Of a stretch of 38,484 nt of DNA, positions 7,702-16,262 are shown one piece after another. Made by a program: the position numbers and the translations under genes. The DNA comes from Bacteriovoracaceae bacterium UBA4096 (GTDB taxonomy: Bacteria; Bdellovibrionota; Bacteriovoracia; Bacteriovoracales; Bacteriovoracaceae), in contig DFXY01000060.1 in the NCBI GenBank assembly GCA_002381945.1, positions 1-38,484 on the forward strand, written 5' to 3'. Within the stretch, counting starts at the first letter, position 1; every line of letters starts with the position of its first letter. The notes beneath the pieces were generated by a model, which saw only the letters and a list, made by a program, of their open reading frames with translations, had not been told where the DNA came from and did not search any database.

Positions 7702-8568
7702 ATGACGGCAAAAATTCTTTCCGCCGCTCCAGTAGTGGCACAAATTAAAAAAGATTTGATTCTAAGGTGCGAAGCTCTCAAAAAAAGAGGCTTAACTCCT
7801 TCGATGTGCGTGGTCCTGGTGGGAGATAGTCCTGCCAGTATGAGTTATATCCGGAATAAAAAGAAAATGTGTGAAGAAATTGGAGCAAAATTTCAATTAC
7901 GTCACCTTTCTGAAAAAATTGATTCAACTGAATTTTTGAATGAAATCGACAAGCTTAATGCGGATCCCTCGATCAACGGCATCATCATTCAGCTTCCCGT
8001 CAGTGATAAATTAAAAAATCTTCCACTACCTAATCTGGTGGTACCTGAAAAAGATATCGATGGGTTTCATGGGATCAATACCCAGAATCTCTATTCCGGC
8101 TCAACCGACCTCTCACTCCTGCTTCCCTGTACGCCAAAAGGGATAATTAATCTCTTAAAATTTTATCACATTGATCCTCAGGGGAAAAATGTCGTGGTCG
8201 TAGGAAGAAGTCTGATTGTAGGAAAACCACTTGCAATGCTCTTATCAAATCTGAATGCCACGGTAGTCCTGGCCCATTCGAAGACAAAACAATTGCGTGA
8301 TTTTACCCATCAGGCAGACATTGTTATTTCGGCCATCGGGCAAGCCCACTTTTTTGATCGCTCCTATTTTAATCCGGAACGTAAAACAGTTGTCATCGAT
8401 GTTGGGATGAACTCACTTGAAGGTAAGCTTACCGGAGATGTGAATCAAGACGATGTTAAAGATGTCGTTTCGGCCATGTCCCCCGTCCCTGGCGGAGTGG
8501 GTCCTATGACGGTTATCAGTCTTATTGAAAATCTAATTTCTGCAACAGAAAAGCAAAGCAAAGGATAG
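7702..8568 (+). CDS. folD: Methylenetetrahydrofolate dehydrogenase / cyclohydrolase
   Basis: Bifunctional FolD (288 residues) interconverts 5,10-methylene-THF, methenyl-THF and 10-formyl-THF. Signatures are SYIRNKKKMCEEIG with the catalytic Tyr/Lys, IIIQLPVSD, DIDGFHGINTQNL, PCTPKGIINLL, the NADP-binding VVGRSLIVGKP, and the C-terminal PVPGGVGPMT. It is the first gene of folD-gcvT-gcvH. The Shine-Dalgarno is poor. A -10-like TATAGT stands about 20 bases upstream without a clear -35. Confidence 0.97.
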   Translation: MTAKILSAAPVVAQIKKDLILRCEALKKRGLTPSMCVVLVGDSPASMSYIRNKKKMCEEIGAKFQLRHLSEKIDSTEFLNEIDKLNADPSINGIIIQLPVSDKLKNLPLPNLVVPEKDIDGFHGINTQNLYSGSTDLSLLLPCTPKGIINLLKFYHIDPQGKNVVVVGRSLIVGKPLAMLLSNLNATVVLAHSKTKQLRDFTHQADIVISAIGQAHFFDRSYFNPERKTVVIDVGMNSLEGKLTGDVNQDDVKDVVSAMSPVPGGVGPMTVISLIENLISATEKQSKG

Positions 8569-8571
8569 TTT

Positions 8572-9645
8572 ATGACAACATTAAAAACTCACCTTTATGA
8601 TGAGCATGTCAAATTGGGAGCTAAGATAGTGCCATTTGCCGGATGGGATATGCCTGTTCAGTATACATCAGTAAAAGATGAGGTTCTGGCCGTAAGACAA
8701 GGTGCTGGGGTCTTTGATGTAAGTCATATGGGAGAATTTTTCATTGAGGGAGACGATGCTGAGGCTTTTGCTGATTACATTGTTACCAACGACATTCAAG
8801 GTGCAACGACCGGAAAAGCCATTTACTCTCCCCTTTGTCGTGAAAACGGGACAGTCATTGATGACCTGATTGTCTACAAACTCTCCCCAGGTCGCGTTTT
8901 GATTTGTGTTAATGCTTCCAATATAGATAAAGACTTTAACTGGATTAAATCCAAGCATCAGGGTTTTAAATGCAACCTCACGAATCGTTCAGCTGATTTT
9001 TCTCTTCTGGCCCTGCAAGGACCAAAGTCATTTGAAATCCTAAAACCACTTCTGAATGAACTTCCTGATCTTGATTACTATTCAGTTTATGAAAGCGCTT
9101 TTGAAGGCGAATCAGTCATCGCGGCCAGAACTGGTTATACCGGCGAAGATGGTTTTGAAATTTTCGGGGCTCATGAAACGATTAAGGCCCTGTGGAAAAA
9201 ACTCATGAGCCTCAATGTAACTCCATGTGGTCTTGCGGCCAGGGATGTTTTACGTCTGGAAGTTGGTTATCCTTTATATGGACATGAATTAAATGATGAA
9301 GTGACTCCTTATGATGCGGGTCTCGGTTGGGCAGTAAAGCTCGCTAAAACAAATTTTATTGGGAAGGAAAGTTTAACGCCTAAACCTAGTCGTTATAAAT
9401 TAGTTAAGCTTATTCTCGATAAAGGCATTCCGCGCGAAGGCTATCCGATTCTTAACTCTCAAAATGAGACCATTGGGCTAGTAACTAGCGGAACGATGTC
9501 AGTGGTTTTAAATAAAGGTGTCGCTATGGCACGTATTCAAATTGATAAAGTACCGAGCGATGAAGTAGTTTTAGTCGATATCAGGCAAAAAGCTTATCCA
9601 GCTCAAATAACTAAAAAACCGTTTGTAACCGGAGGACATAAATAA
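8572..9645 (+). CDS. gcvT: Glycine cleavage system T protein (aminomethyltransferase)
   Basis: 357 residues. GcvT releases ammonia from the lipoyl-bound aminomethyl group and forms methylene-THF. Family signatures: VPFAGWDMPVQY near the N-terminus, VFDVSHMGE, ALQGPKS, ARTGYTGEDGFEIF, GLAARDVLRLEVGYPLYGHE and the C-terminal VTSGTMS. It starts 3 bases after folD with AAGGATAG as ribosome binding site and shares TAATG with gcvH. Coupling to folD makes sense because its product is the FolD substrate. Confidence 0.97.
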   Translation: MTTLKTHLYDEHVKLGAKIVPFAGWDMPVQYTSVKDEVLAVRQGAGVFDVSHMGEFFIEGDDAEAFADYIVTNDIQGATTGKAIYSPLCRENGTVIDDLIVYKLSPGRVLICVNASNIDKDFNWIKSKHQGFKCNLTNRSADFSLLALQGPKSFEILKPLLNELPDLDYYSVYESAFEGESVIAARTGYTGEDGFEIFGAHETIKALWKKLMSLNVTPCGLAARDVLRLEVGYPLYGHELNDEVTPYDAGLGWAVKLAKTNFIGKESLTPKPSRYKLVKLILDKGIPREGYPILNSQNETIGLVTSGTMSVVLNKGVAMARIQIDKVPSDEVVLVDIRQKAYPAQITKKPFVTGGHK

Positions 9646-10034
9646 TGGCGACAAATATCCCTGGAAATTTAAAGTACACAAAAGAACACGAGTGGACACT
9701 AATCGAAGGTGACACGGTAACAGTTGGAATTACTGATTTTGCTCAGTCTGCCTTGGGTGACATTGTATTTCTTGAAGTGCCTGAAATTGGAACTAACTTA
9801 AAATCAGGTTCAACATTCGGCGTTGTTGAATCAATTAAATCAGTGAGTGATCTTTACTCTCCGGTTTCTGGCGAAGTGGTTGCCAAAAATTCTGATCTAG
9901 AAGGGTCACCAGAAAAAATTAATGAAGATGCTTACGGATCGTGGTTAATCAAAGTCAAGATTAATGATGCTGCTGAATTAAATAATTTAATGACAGCAGA
10001 GCAATATCAAGAGTTTTGCAACTCATCTCACTAA
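9645..10034 (+). CDS. gcvH: Glycine cleavage system H protein
   Basis: 129-residue lipoyl carrier of the glycine cleavage complex. The lipoylated lysine is K65 in ESIKSVSDLYSPVSGEV. The hallmark KEHEW near residue 14 and FLEVPEIGT are present. A strong GGAG lies upstream inside gcvT. A perfect hairpin follows the stop, and gcvP (the decarboxylase) is not adjacent, so it must be elsewhere if the pathway is complete. Confidence 0.97.
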   Translation: MATNIPGNLKYTKEHEWTLIEGDTVTVGITDFAQSALGDIVFLEVPEIGTNLKSGSTFGVVESIKSVSDLYSPVSGEVVAKNSDLEGSPEKINEDAYGSWLIKVKINDAAELNNLMTAEQYQEFCNSSH

Positions 10035-10044
10035 TTTAGATCAT

Positions 10045-10077
10045 GTGTCACGTACCGAAAGGTACGTGACACCTTTT
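10045..10077 (+). terminator. Strong hairpin terminator after gcvH
   Basis: A perfect 12-bp stem, GTGTCACGTACC / GGTACGTGACAC, closes on a GAAA tetraloop and is followed by C and four T. It starts 10 bases after the gcvH stop. The T-run is short, but stem length and position make intrinsic termination of folD-gcvT-gcvH the best reading. Confidence 0.8.
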
Positions 10078-10164
10078 ATCATTTTTAAAAAATTTATTTA
10101 GCCTATCTCAAATCTAATCACAGTATAAATTTCAATCTAAAATTTTTCCTCTATCTAGAAAACA

Positions 10165-10192
10165 TTGTTTACTAAGCTTGGCCGTTTATAGA
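10165..10192 (+). promoter_or_regulatory. Possible promoter of the 92-aa gene
   Basis: TTGTTT (10165-10170) and TATAGA (10187-10192) are 16 bases apart, about 45 bases before the next start codon. The rest of the 203-base gap between gcvH and that gene holds only the gcvH terminator and AT-rich sequence. Moderate match only. Confidence 0.4.
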
Positions 10193-10237
10193 TACTGGCC
10201 TCTCGTAGACCCATTTAGTTCGTAAGGATATTTATTA

Positions 10238-10516
10238 ATGGAATCGATTCAGCTTCTCAACACGGCCATTATTAAAAGCAAAGAAAAGAAAGTCACACAA
10301 TCATTTGAAGAAAGACTTAACCAAGTTTGTAATTCACCTGTGATTGAGATTCTTAATAAATGTATTACCCAGTACGCTGAAACTCAGAAGATTTCACGCG
10401 ACCAGGCTGCTCTACAAGTAATTGAGTCCATTCGTGAATTAGATTCTATCTGGTCTGATTACGTGACGATGGAAGGCATTGATTGCTTAAAGAACATGCT
10501 ACGTAAAACTCACTAG
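10238..10516 (+). CDS. Small conserved-looking protein of unknown function (92 aa)
   Basis: A 92-residue, soluble, mostly helical protein with no signal peptide or membrane segment. It has two cysteines (QVCNSP and NKCITQY) and a third near the end (GIDCLKN). AAGGAT ahead of the ATG is a good ribosome binding site, and the gene follows its own possible promoter. It stands alone on the plus strand and its end overlaps the convergent TonB-C-like gene by 4 bases. I do not recognise a domain. Confidence 0.7.
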   Translation: MESIQLLNTAIIKSKEKKVTQSFEERLNQVCNSPVIEILNKCITQYAETQKISRDQAALQVIESIRELDSIWSDYVTMEGIDCLKNMLRKTH

Positions 10517-11412
10517 CTCTTAACCACAAAACCCCATTCAATAGTGGCCTTTCCATTAACCAAAAGATCTTTGGGTGGATTAGGAAATGGCCCGGCCTGA
10601 TTGAAAGATTCAATTGCAGCATCATCAAGTTCTTTTACCCCCGAAGCACCTACAATCTTAACTCCAATAATTTCACCTTTAGTATTAAGGGTGACTTGTA
10701 AGGAAGTGATCAGATCTTGTGAAGCTGGCATTCTTCTGCCTGACTTAAATAGGGCGTGAGACTTCTCCTGAATACTTCGACCCCAGAATTGTTCCAGTTT
10801 TTGGCGAATACGATGAAAAAAACCATAGTGCTTATATTCAACCGTATTGAGATGTGTAAAGTCACCTAAGGTCACTTCCTGAACATAATCATTAGTAGCA
10901 GAAAGACCATTTGCTAAAGGATCACCATTTTCCATTCCTTTTTGAGAAACACTTGCCGGTGCGCGAGTAACCTCTTGAGGCATAGGTTCACCGGAGACCA
11001 TCCCAAAATCCGAAAGCTTCAGGTCTTTAACTGCAGGATTCTTTTTTCTGGCAGTCTGAGCTTTTTGTGCCATTTGAGTCTCATTTGCATTACCCAAGGC
11101 AGCTTTTTTGAAACTATCAATATTCTTAGCAACCGTCTGACGGTCAAAACTTCTGTCTTTATCACTTAAGAAAGCTTCCTTGGGCTTGGTATCAGAAGCC
11201 GAATCTTCTGATTGCACGATTTGTTGTTTATGAGTCGATGACATTTCTGATAACGCTTCCTGCACTAGTTTTATTTTGATCGCCTCAGGCTTAGACCATT
11301 TTACTTCTGCCAAATGATCACGGATTTGCATCACCATGAAAGATGCATGAAGAAGAAAAATTCCTAGAAAAAGGAAATAAAAGAGTCGGCTCTGTTTAGA
11401 GAGGGAAAGCAT
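10513..11412 (-). CDS. TonB-like C-terminal domain membrane-anchored protein
   Basis: 299 residues. One N-terminal membrane anchor (about 9-28, FYFLFLGIFLLHASF) is followed by a long polar, lysine- and glutamine-rich periplasmic linker. The C-terminal 90 residues resemble the TonB/TolA C-terminal fold (LQVTLNTKGEIIGVKIVGAS, then ELDDAAIESFNQAGPFPNPP). That suggests an energy-transducer or periplasm-spanning adaptor. No exbB/exbD or TonB-dependent receptor is adjacent, so the partner is unknown. GGAGG precedes the ATG. It is 43 bases downstream of the PBP1A gene and probably co-transcribed with it. Confidence 0.75.
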   Translation of the reverse strand: MLSLSKQSRLFYFLFLGIFLLHASFMVMQIRDHLAEVKWSKPEAIKIKLVQEALSEMSSTHKQQIVQSEDSASDTKPKEAFLSDKDRSFDRQTVAKNIDSFKKAALGNANETQMAQKAQTARKKNPAVKDLKLSDFGMVSGEPMPQEVTRAPASVSQKGMENGDPLANGLSATNDYVQEVTLGDFTHLNTVEYKHYGFFHRIRQKLEQFWGRSIQEKSHALFKSGRRMPASQDLITSLQVTLNTKGEIIGVKIVGASGVKELDDAAIESFNQAGPFPNPPKDLLVNGKATIEWGFVVKS

Positions 11413-11455
11413 AGGACCTCCGTTGAAGTCCTATCGGCATTAATTGAGAGAAAGC

Positions 11456-14149
11456 TTACTGATTCTCCCAGTATTTACCATCATCAATACTTGTAGGACT
11501 GCCTTCGGTTCCTTGAGCAGATTCATCAAATACTGATGAAGTTTCCGAAAGCGGATCAAAACCAGTCGCATAAGACTCTAAGAAACCCTCCCCTGAACCT
11601 GGTGGTAGAGGCTTGCCTGTTTCTTTATTGATCAAAAGGTTAGTGATTCCGTCGGGCACGGTAAATTCGGGATCACCGTACTTCGTTATGGCATTTGCCA
11701 TGTAATTCATCCAGATAGGTAGTGCGGTCTTACCACCCGTTTCGCCGTAACCCAGAGAGCGGTTATCATCAAAACCTGCCCAGGCCCCAACCACTAAATT
11801 TGAAGAAAATCCCACGAATAGAGCATCCACAAAATTATTAGTCGTCCCGGTTTTTCCACCTATATTCATACTAATTTTACTGGCAGAAGCGGCCGTTCCA
11901 TAATGAGTCACACCTTTTAAAAGGTTACTCATGATATAGGCCAATCGAGGGTCATAAACTTGCACCGATGATAAATCTTTTTTAAATGGATTTTCTGTCA
12001 GACCTTCAGTTTCGGTATTAGCTTTTTCAACTTCTGGCCAGTTTTGATCAGCAGAAGGAATGGGATAAGGCTTTCCATTTCTATCCTTAATAGAAACAAT
12101 GTGGCGAAGACGTACTGCCTTACCACCATTAGGAAAAACAGCGTAACCTTTAGTCAGCTCCGCCAGACTAATTCCAAAAGAGCCTAAAGACATACTCATA
12201 TCTTTTGGTATCTGTGCACTCATATGCCAGCGTTGAATAAAATCATGAATTTTACTAACACCCATGTCCTGAACTAAACGAACGGTAGGTATATTTCGAC
12301 TTACTTCCAGTGCATGCCTAAAGGTCATAGGGCCTTTAAAATCTCCGTCATAATTTCTTGGCTTCCAGCTTAAAGAGTCATCCACTCCACCTAATGCCTG
12401 TGGTGAATCCATTAAAATACTCGAAGGAGTGTAACCATTTTCCAAAGCGGCAGCATAAATAAATGGTTTAAAGGCAGAGCCAGGCTGACGGGACGATTGA
12501 ATCACTCGATTGAATTGAGATTTCTGAAAATCCACACCACCAACCAGTGTGACGATTTCGCCGGAATGAGCATTAAGGGCGATCAGAGCACCCTCCGCTT
12601 CCGGATCCTGATCAAGGGAAGCCTTGAAAAATTTTTGCTTTCCAAGGATGGTCTTAAGTGTTTGATCTTTATATTTCTTGAAGAAGTCAGAGTGAATCAT
12701 TTGATCCAGAGGCACTAGTTTTTGCTCAATTTCCACTAGTATCACGTCACCACGCTTTACAATCTTGGACGGAGTTTTAACGGCACTATGGTAAATAGGA
12801 TCTTCTCCAAACTTCCTTTCATGGGCCCAGCTAAAACCACTTTCAGGGATGATGACTCTGGTACCAGCGATCTCCGCCATGATTGTCCGTTTCAGATCAT
12901 CCACATCCAGAACAATCGCCTGATAGGATTTTCCCACTTCCAGAAAATTTAAGAACGGATCATTTTGCGCATTTCCAATTTCAACCAGCTTTTTAATACG
13001 CTCATTGAGTTTATCTTTTTCTTCTGTGTAATAAGAAAGACTTTGTTCAAGAGCATCTTCATCCTCGTTGAACTCAAAAACATTCTTGCCAGAAGTAACA
13101 AAAGTAAAAAAGCTTGATTGCTCACGCAGTACTTTCTTTCTTTGATCGATAACAAACGCTTTAATTTCTTCATCGCTTGCAAACTTCTTGATAGGTCCGC
13201 GAAAGCCCTGCCTTTTATCCAAAACTTTAACGCCACTAATGACGGCCTTTTCTGCTTTATCCTGTAATGACCAATCAAGAGTCGTGATAACTTTAAAACC
13301 ATTAGTCAGAAATTCTTCTGTTCCTACGGACTTCATCACTTCTTGTCGAACCCAATCAGTGAAATGACCACCTTTGACGTCATTCGGTTTACGAATGCGC
13401 ATCTTAATATCTTCCGTTAAAGCTGCCTGATACTCTTCTTCATTGATCTTTTTCGTTTCAAATAATCTTTTTAAAACGTAATTCTGTCTGACTTTGGCAT
13501 ATTGAGGATTCACATAAGGTGAATAGCGGCCCGGTGCCACCAAAAGACCTGCCACCAATGCAGACTCTGCGGGAGTGGCTTCTTCCAGATCTTTATTAAA
13601 ATAACCTTTGAAAGCGGCCTTAACTCCATAGTAACCGCCCCCTAGATACACCTGATTCAGGTACAGAAAGAGTATTTCTTCTTTGGTAAATTTTTGTTCA
13701 ATTTTGCGGGCGAGGAGAAGATCTTTAATCTTTCTTGATATCGTTCGCTCTTTAGTTAAAAGAAAAGACTTTGCCACCTGCTGAGTTATGGTTGATCCAC
13801 CTTGAACCAGCCGGCCCTCTTTCATGTTTACGACAAATGCACGCATGATTCCGTAATAATCGATTCCTTCATGTTGAAAAAAATTGTCATCTTCTGCCGC
13901 AAGGAAGGCATTCACGACTTTTTGTGGAATCTTTTCAAAGGGAACGACATCCCGCGTTTCAGTCCCAATATCTAACAGAACCACACCATCTTTTGACATG
14001 ATCTTGGAATTCATCGGGGGATTATAATCTTTTAAAGAATTAATCTGAGGCAGGTCCATTGATATATAAAATATGACTCCCACAACTGAGAAGACACCAA
14101 ATAAAAATAAGATCGCAAGCACTGCGAGGGTTTTAACCAGACGTTTCAA
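11456..14149 (-). CDS. mrcA: Penicillin-binding protein 1A (bifunctional class A PBP)
   Basis: About 897 residues. PBP1A polymerises and cross-links peptidoglycan at the inner membrane. An N-terminal anchor (about 5-30) is followed by the GT51 glycosyltransferase domain with EDDNFFQHEGIDY and GGSTITQQVAK. A large OB-type insert (about 315-520) typical of PBP1A comes next, then the transpeptidase with SAFK in RQPGSAFKPF, SRN in LEVSRNIPT and KTG in GGKTGTTNNF. A TTG at 14155 leaves one base to the AGGA motif. TTG at codon 3 (14147-14149) has a 7-base spacing and is preferred here. Confidence 0.95.
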   Translation of the reverse strand: MKRLVKTLAVLAILFLFGVFSVVGVIFYISMDLPQINSLKDYNPPMNSKIMSKDGVVLLDIGTETRDVVPFEKIPQKVVNAFLAAEDDNFFQHEGIDYYGIMRAFVVNMKEGRLVQGGSTITQQVAKSFLLTKERTISRKIKDLLLARKIEQKFTKEEILFLYLNQVYLGGGYYGVKAAFKGYFNKDLEEATPAESALVAGLLVAPGRYSPYVNPQYAKVRQNYVLKRLFETKKINEEEYQAALTEDIKMRIRKPNDVKGGHFTDWVRQEVMKSVGTEEFLTNGFKVITTLDWSLQDKAEKAVISGVKVLDKRQGFRGPIKKFASDEEIKAFVIDQRKKVLREQSSFFTFVTSGKNVFEFNEDEDALEQSLSYYTEEKDKLNERIKKLVEIGNAQNDPFLNFLEVGKSYQAIVLDVDDLKRTIMAEIAGTRVIIPESGFSWAHERKFGEDPIYHSAVKTPSKIVKRGDVILVEIEQKLVPLDQMIHSDFFKKYKDQTLKTILGKQKFFKASLDQDPEAEGALIALNAHSGEIVTLVGGVDFQKSQFNRVIQSSRQPGSAFKPFIYAAALENGYTPSSILMDSPQALGGVDDSLSWKPRNYDGDFKGPMTFRHALEVSRNIPTVRLVQDMGVSKIHDFIQRWHMSAQIPKDMSMSLGSFGISLAELTKGYAVFPNGGKAVRLRHIVSIKDRNGKPYPIPSADQNWPEVEKANTETEGLTENPFKKDLSSVQVYDPRLAYIMSNLLKGVTHYGTAASASKISMNIGGKTGTTNNFVDALFVGFSSNLVVGAWAGFDDNRSLGYGETGGKTALPIWMNYMANAITKYGDPEFTVPDGITNLLINKETGKPLPPGSGEGFLESYATGFDPLSETSSVFDESAQGTEGSPTSIDDGKYWENQ

Positions 14150-14210
14150 GAACAAATCCTCTGTATGAAGTTCAGGTCTATTTTAAGGGATTTTTTTTTT
14201 ATTGAAAGAA

Positions 14211-14432
14211 CTAGTCTTTATAATCTAGTTCTTTAAGGCTATCGCTTAGGATTTTAATCTTCTTTTCTGCGGTTTCCAAAGTCGAGCGACACTTCTTATA
14301 TAGCTCAATTCCTTGTTCAAATTTCTTGAGACTCTGGTCCAGATTGACATCACCTGACTCAAGTTCTCGGACGATTTGTTCCAGTTCTTTGAGTGAAGTT
14401 TCGAAATTAATGGTGCTGTTTGGGGTTTCCAT
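14211..14432 (-). CDS. xseB: Exodeoxyribonuclease VII small subunit
   Basis: 73 residues when started at the ATG at 14430-14432 (METPNSTINFETSLKELEQI), which has AGGA about 7 bases upstream. A longer frame reaching 14510 adds 26 residues unlike the family. The core FETSLKELEQIVRELESGD and SLKKFEQGIELYKKC are characteristic of XseB, the helical small subunit needed by XseA to degrade single-stranded DNA. xseA is not in the window. It precedes the PBP1A gene by about 60 bases. Confidence 0.92.
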   Translation of the reverse strand: METPNSTINFETSLKELEQIVRELESGDVNLDQSLKKFEQGIELYKKCRSTLETAEKKIKILSDSLKELDYKD

Positions 14433-14459
14433 AACTGTTCCTGTTGTCGTTTTGACACT

Positions 14460-14477
14460 AAGATTGGTCCCAATCTT
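14460..14477. repeat. Perfect palindrome between xseB and flgF
   Basis: AAGATTGG and CCAATCTT form an 8-bp inverted repeat with a 2-base centre, 28 bases upstream of the xseB start and about 75 bases from the flgF promoter on the other side. It could be an operator or binding site for a dimeric regulator. Function is inference. The rest of the 188-base divergent region holds the sigma54 promoter. Confidence 0.4.
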
Positions 14478-14552
14478 CTCATGATCTTCCGGACTTCGAC
14501 AAGGTTTCACTGACTTAGCATTGAGCGGAGGAAATTGCCCATGCTAGGTTTA

Positions 14553-14567
14553 TGGCACTTAGGTTGC
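14553..14567 (+). promoter_or_regulatory. Sigma54 (RpoN) -24/-12 promoter of the flgF operon
   Basis: TGGCAC (14553-14558), five bases, then TTGC (14564-14567) followed by T: an exact match to the TGGCAC-N5-TTGCW consensus, with GG and GC in the required spacing. The predicted start point is about 14579, leaving a leader of roughly 40 bases to the flgF ATG at 14621. Activation would require an enhancer-binding protein not present in this window. Class II/III flagellar genes are often RpoN-dependent in bacteria. Confidence 0.85.
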
Positions 14568-14620
14568 TAAAATTGCCTACAAGGGCACTTTTCGCCCACT
14601 CCATCAGGATGAAGGAGTCC

Positions 14621-15463
14621 ATGAAGAATATTTGGGTGCCGTTATCAGGCCAAGTGGCCCAGCAACGTAAAGTTGAAACCATTGCTAACAATGTAGCAAA
14701 CGCTAACACTGTTGGTTTTAAAAAAGATCAATTAGTTTTTAAAGAGCATCTGACTGCACTGACCAAAGGTGTGGAAGATATCGATATTCCCCGTAAAGAA
14801 TTTTCTCCTGCCGATTTTTATCATACTCAAGGAGCTGAGAACGCCATGGTTGCAGTTGATGGAAGTTTTACCATCTTCGAGCAAGGCACTCTCATCCCCA
14901 CTCAAAATCCTTTAGATGTGGCACTTAAGGGTGAGGGCTTCCTGGAAGTCCTGACACCGACGGGTGTCCGATTTACCCGCAAAGGTAATCTCTCTTTGAG
15001 CCGCGAAGGTGAATTGGTGACCGATCAGGGCTTTAAAGTTCTGAGCGCCTTAAATGCCTCGGAAGAAAGCTTAAGAGATCCGGCATCAATTAGTAGTTTC
15101 CCAAAACCTGAAGAGAGAATCCTGCGAGTTCCTACAAATATGAAGCTCACTATTTCAAATGAAGGTGAAGTTCTCACTCGTAACGGAGTCGTTGGTAAAC
15201 TTTCAGTTATTGAATTCAAAGACAACCATGCTCTCAGGAAAGAAGGTAATTCACTCTACCTTACGCCTGATGAAAATAATGTCGTCAGGACTGATATAAA
15301 AACTGTTGTTCATCAGGGATTTTTGGAAGGCTCAAACGTCAATGCGATTGAAGAGATGTCGGAACTTATTAAGGCCCATCGTCATTTTGAATCCATTCAA
15401 AAAGCGATTAATGCTTATGACAGCATTTCCGGAAAAGCCGCTAACGATATTGGTAAATTTTAA
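14621..15463 (+). CDS. flgF: Flagellar proximal rod protein FlgF
   Basis: 280 residues from the ATG at 14621, preceded by AAGGAG. It carries the rod/hook family N-terminal signature (SGQVAQQRKVETIANNVANA) and the paired C-terminal helix (SNVNAIEEMSELIKAHRHFE). A longer frame from 14552 would begin inside the sigma54 promoter and adds 23 residues not seen in the family. As first gene before flgG it is called FlgF, the rod subunit just below FlgG. It starts the operon flgFGAHIJMNKL. Confidence 0.92.
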   Translation: MKNIWVPLSGQVAQQRKVETIANNVANANTVGFKKDQLVFKEHLTALTKGVEDIDIPRKEFSPADFYHTQGAENAMVAVDGSFTIFEQGTLIPTQNPLDVALKGEGFLEVLTPTGVRFTRKGNLSLSREGELVTDQGFKVLSALNASEESLRDPASISSFPKPEERILRVPTNMKLTISNEGEVLTRNGVVGKLSVIEFKDNHALRKEGNSLYLTPDENNVVRTDIKTVVHQGFLEGSNVNAIEEMSELIKAHRHFESIQKAINAYDSISGKAANDIGKF

Positions 15464-15476
15464 TTAGGGGATTAAC

Positions 15477-16262
15477 ATGATTCGCGCACTTCACACTTCT
15501 GCAACCGGAATGGCCGCTCAGGAATCAAACGTAAACACGATATCCAACAATATCGCCAACGTTAACACCACCGGCTTTAAAAAGCAGCGCACAGAATTTG
15601 ATGATCTTCTTTATGAAACTGTCCAGGAAGCAGGTTCCAAGTCTTCTGGTACAACAGAATATAGTGTCGGTCATCAGGTTGGCTCCGGTGCCAAGGTTTC
15701 AGCTACCCGTAAAATAAATTCCCAAGGTTCTCCTCAAATGACCAATAACCCTTATGACCTTATGGTTAATGGTGAAGGTTACATGGGTGTAGTCGCTCCT
15801 AATGGTGAATTAAAATTTACCCGTGACGGATCCTTTAATGTGGATGCCCAGGGAAATCTGGTTTCACGTGCCGGTCATAAAGTTTTCCCCGGTGTTGTGA
15901 TCCCTCCAAATATCATGCGAATTAACATTGCAGAAAACGGCCAGATTGAAGCTTTTACCCGCGATGCCGTTGAACCTATTAACTTAGGCCAGATCCCGGT
16001 CTTCACTTTCGTTAACCCCACCGGTCTTCGCTCCGATGGTGGAAACTTAATGGCAGCAACTTCCGGTTCAGGCCAGGCCATTCAAAACGTTCCTGGCGAA
16101 AACGGTTCAGGTATTCTCATGCAGGGAGCGATAGAAGCATCCAATGTTAACGTCATGAATGAGATGACTGATTTGATTAAGGCCCAGCGGGCCTATGAAA
16201 TGAATTCCAAGGTCATGGGTGTTGCCGATCAGATGCTCCAAACGGTGAATAACATCCGATGA
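15477..16262 (+). CDS. flgG: Flagellar distal rod protein FlgG
   Basis: 261 residues, the typical FlgG length. It begins MIRALHTSATGMAAQESNVN with the NTISNNIANVNTTGFKKQR signature and ends with SNVNVMNEMTDLIKAQRAYE, the conserved terminal helix pair that packs subunits in the distal rod. AGGGGA precedes the ATG. Its stop overlaps flgA in ATGA. Confidence 0.98.
   Translation: MIRALHTSATGMAAQESNVNTISNNIANVNTTGFKKQRTEFDDLLYETVQEAGSKSSGTTEYSVGHQVGSGAKVSATRKINSQGSPQMTNNPYDLMVNGEGYMGVVAPNGELKFTRDGSFNVDAQGNLVSRAGHKVFPGVVIPPNIMRINIAENGQIEAFTRDAVEPINLGQIPVFTFVNPTGLRSDGGNLMAATSGSGQAIQNVPGENGSGILMQGAIEASNVNVMNEMTDLIKAQRAYEMNSKVMGVADQMLQTVNNIR

Noticed and set aside
14552..14620. 23-residue N-terminal extension of FlgF
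   Set aside because: Its ATG overlaps the sigma54 -24 box, and homologous rod proteins start at the position of ATG 14621.
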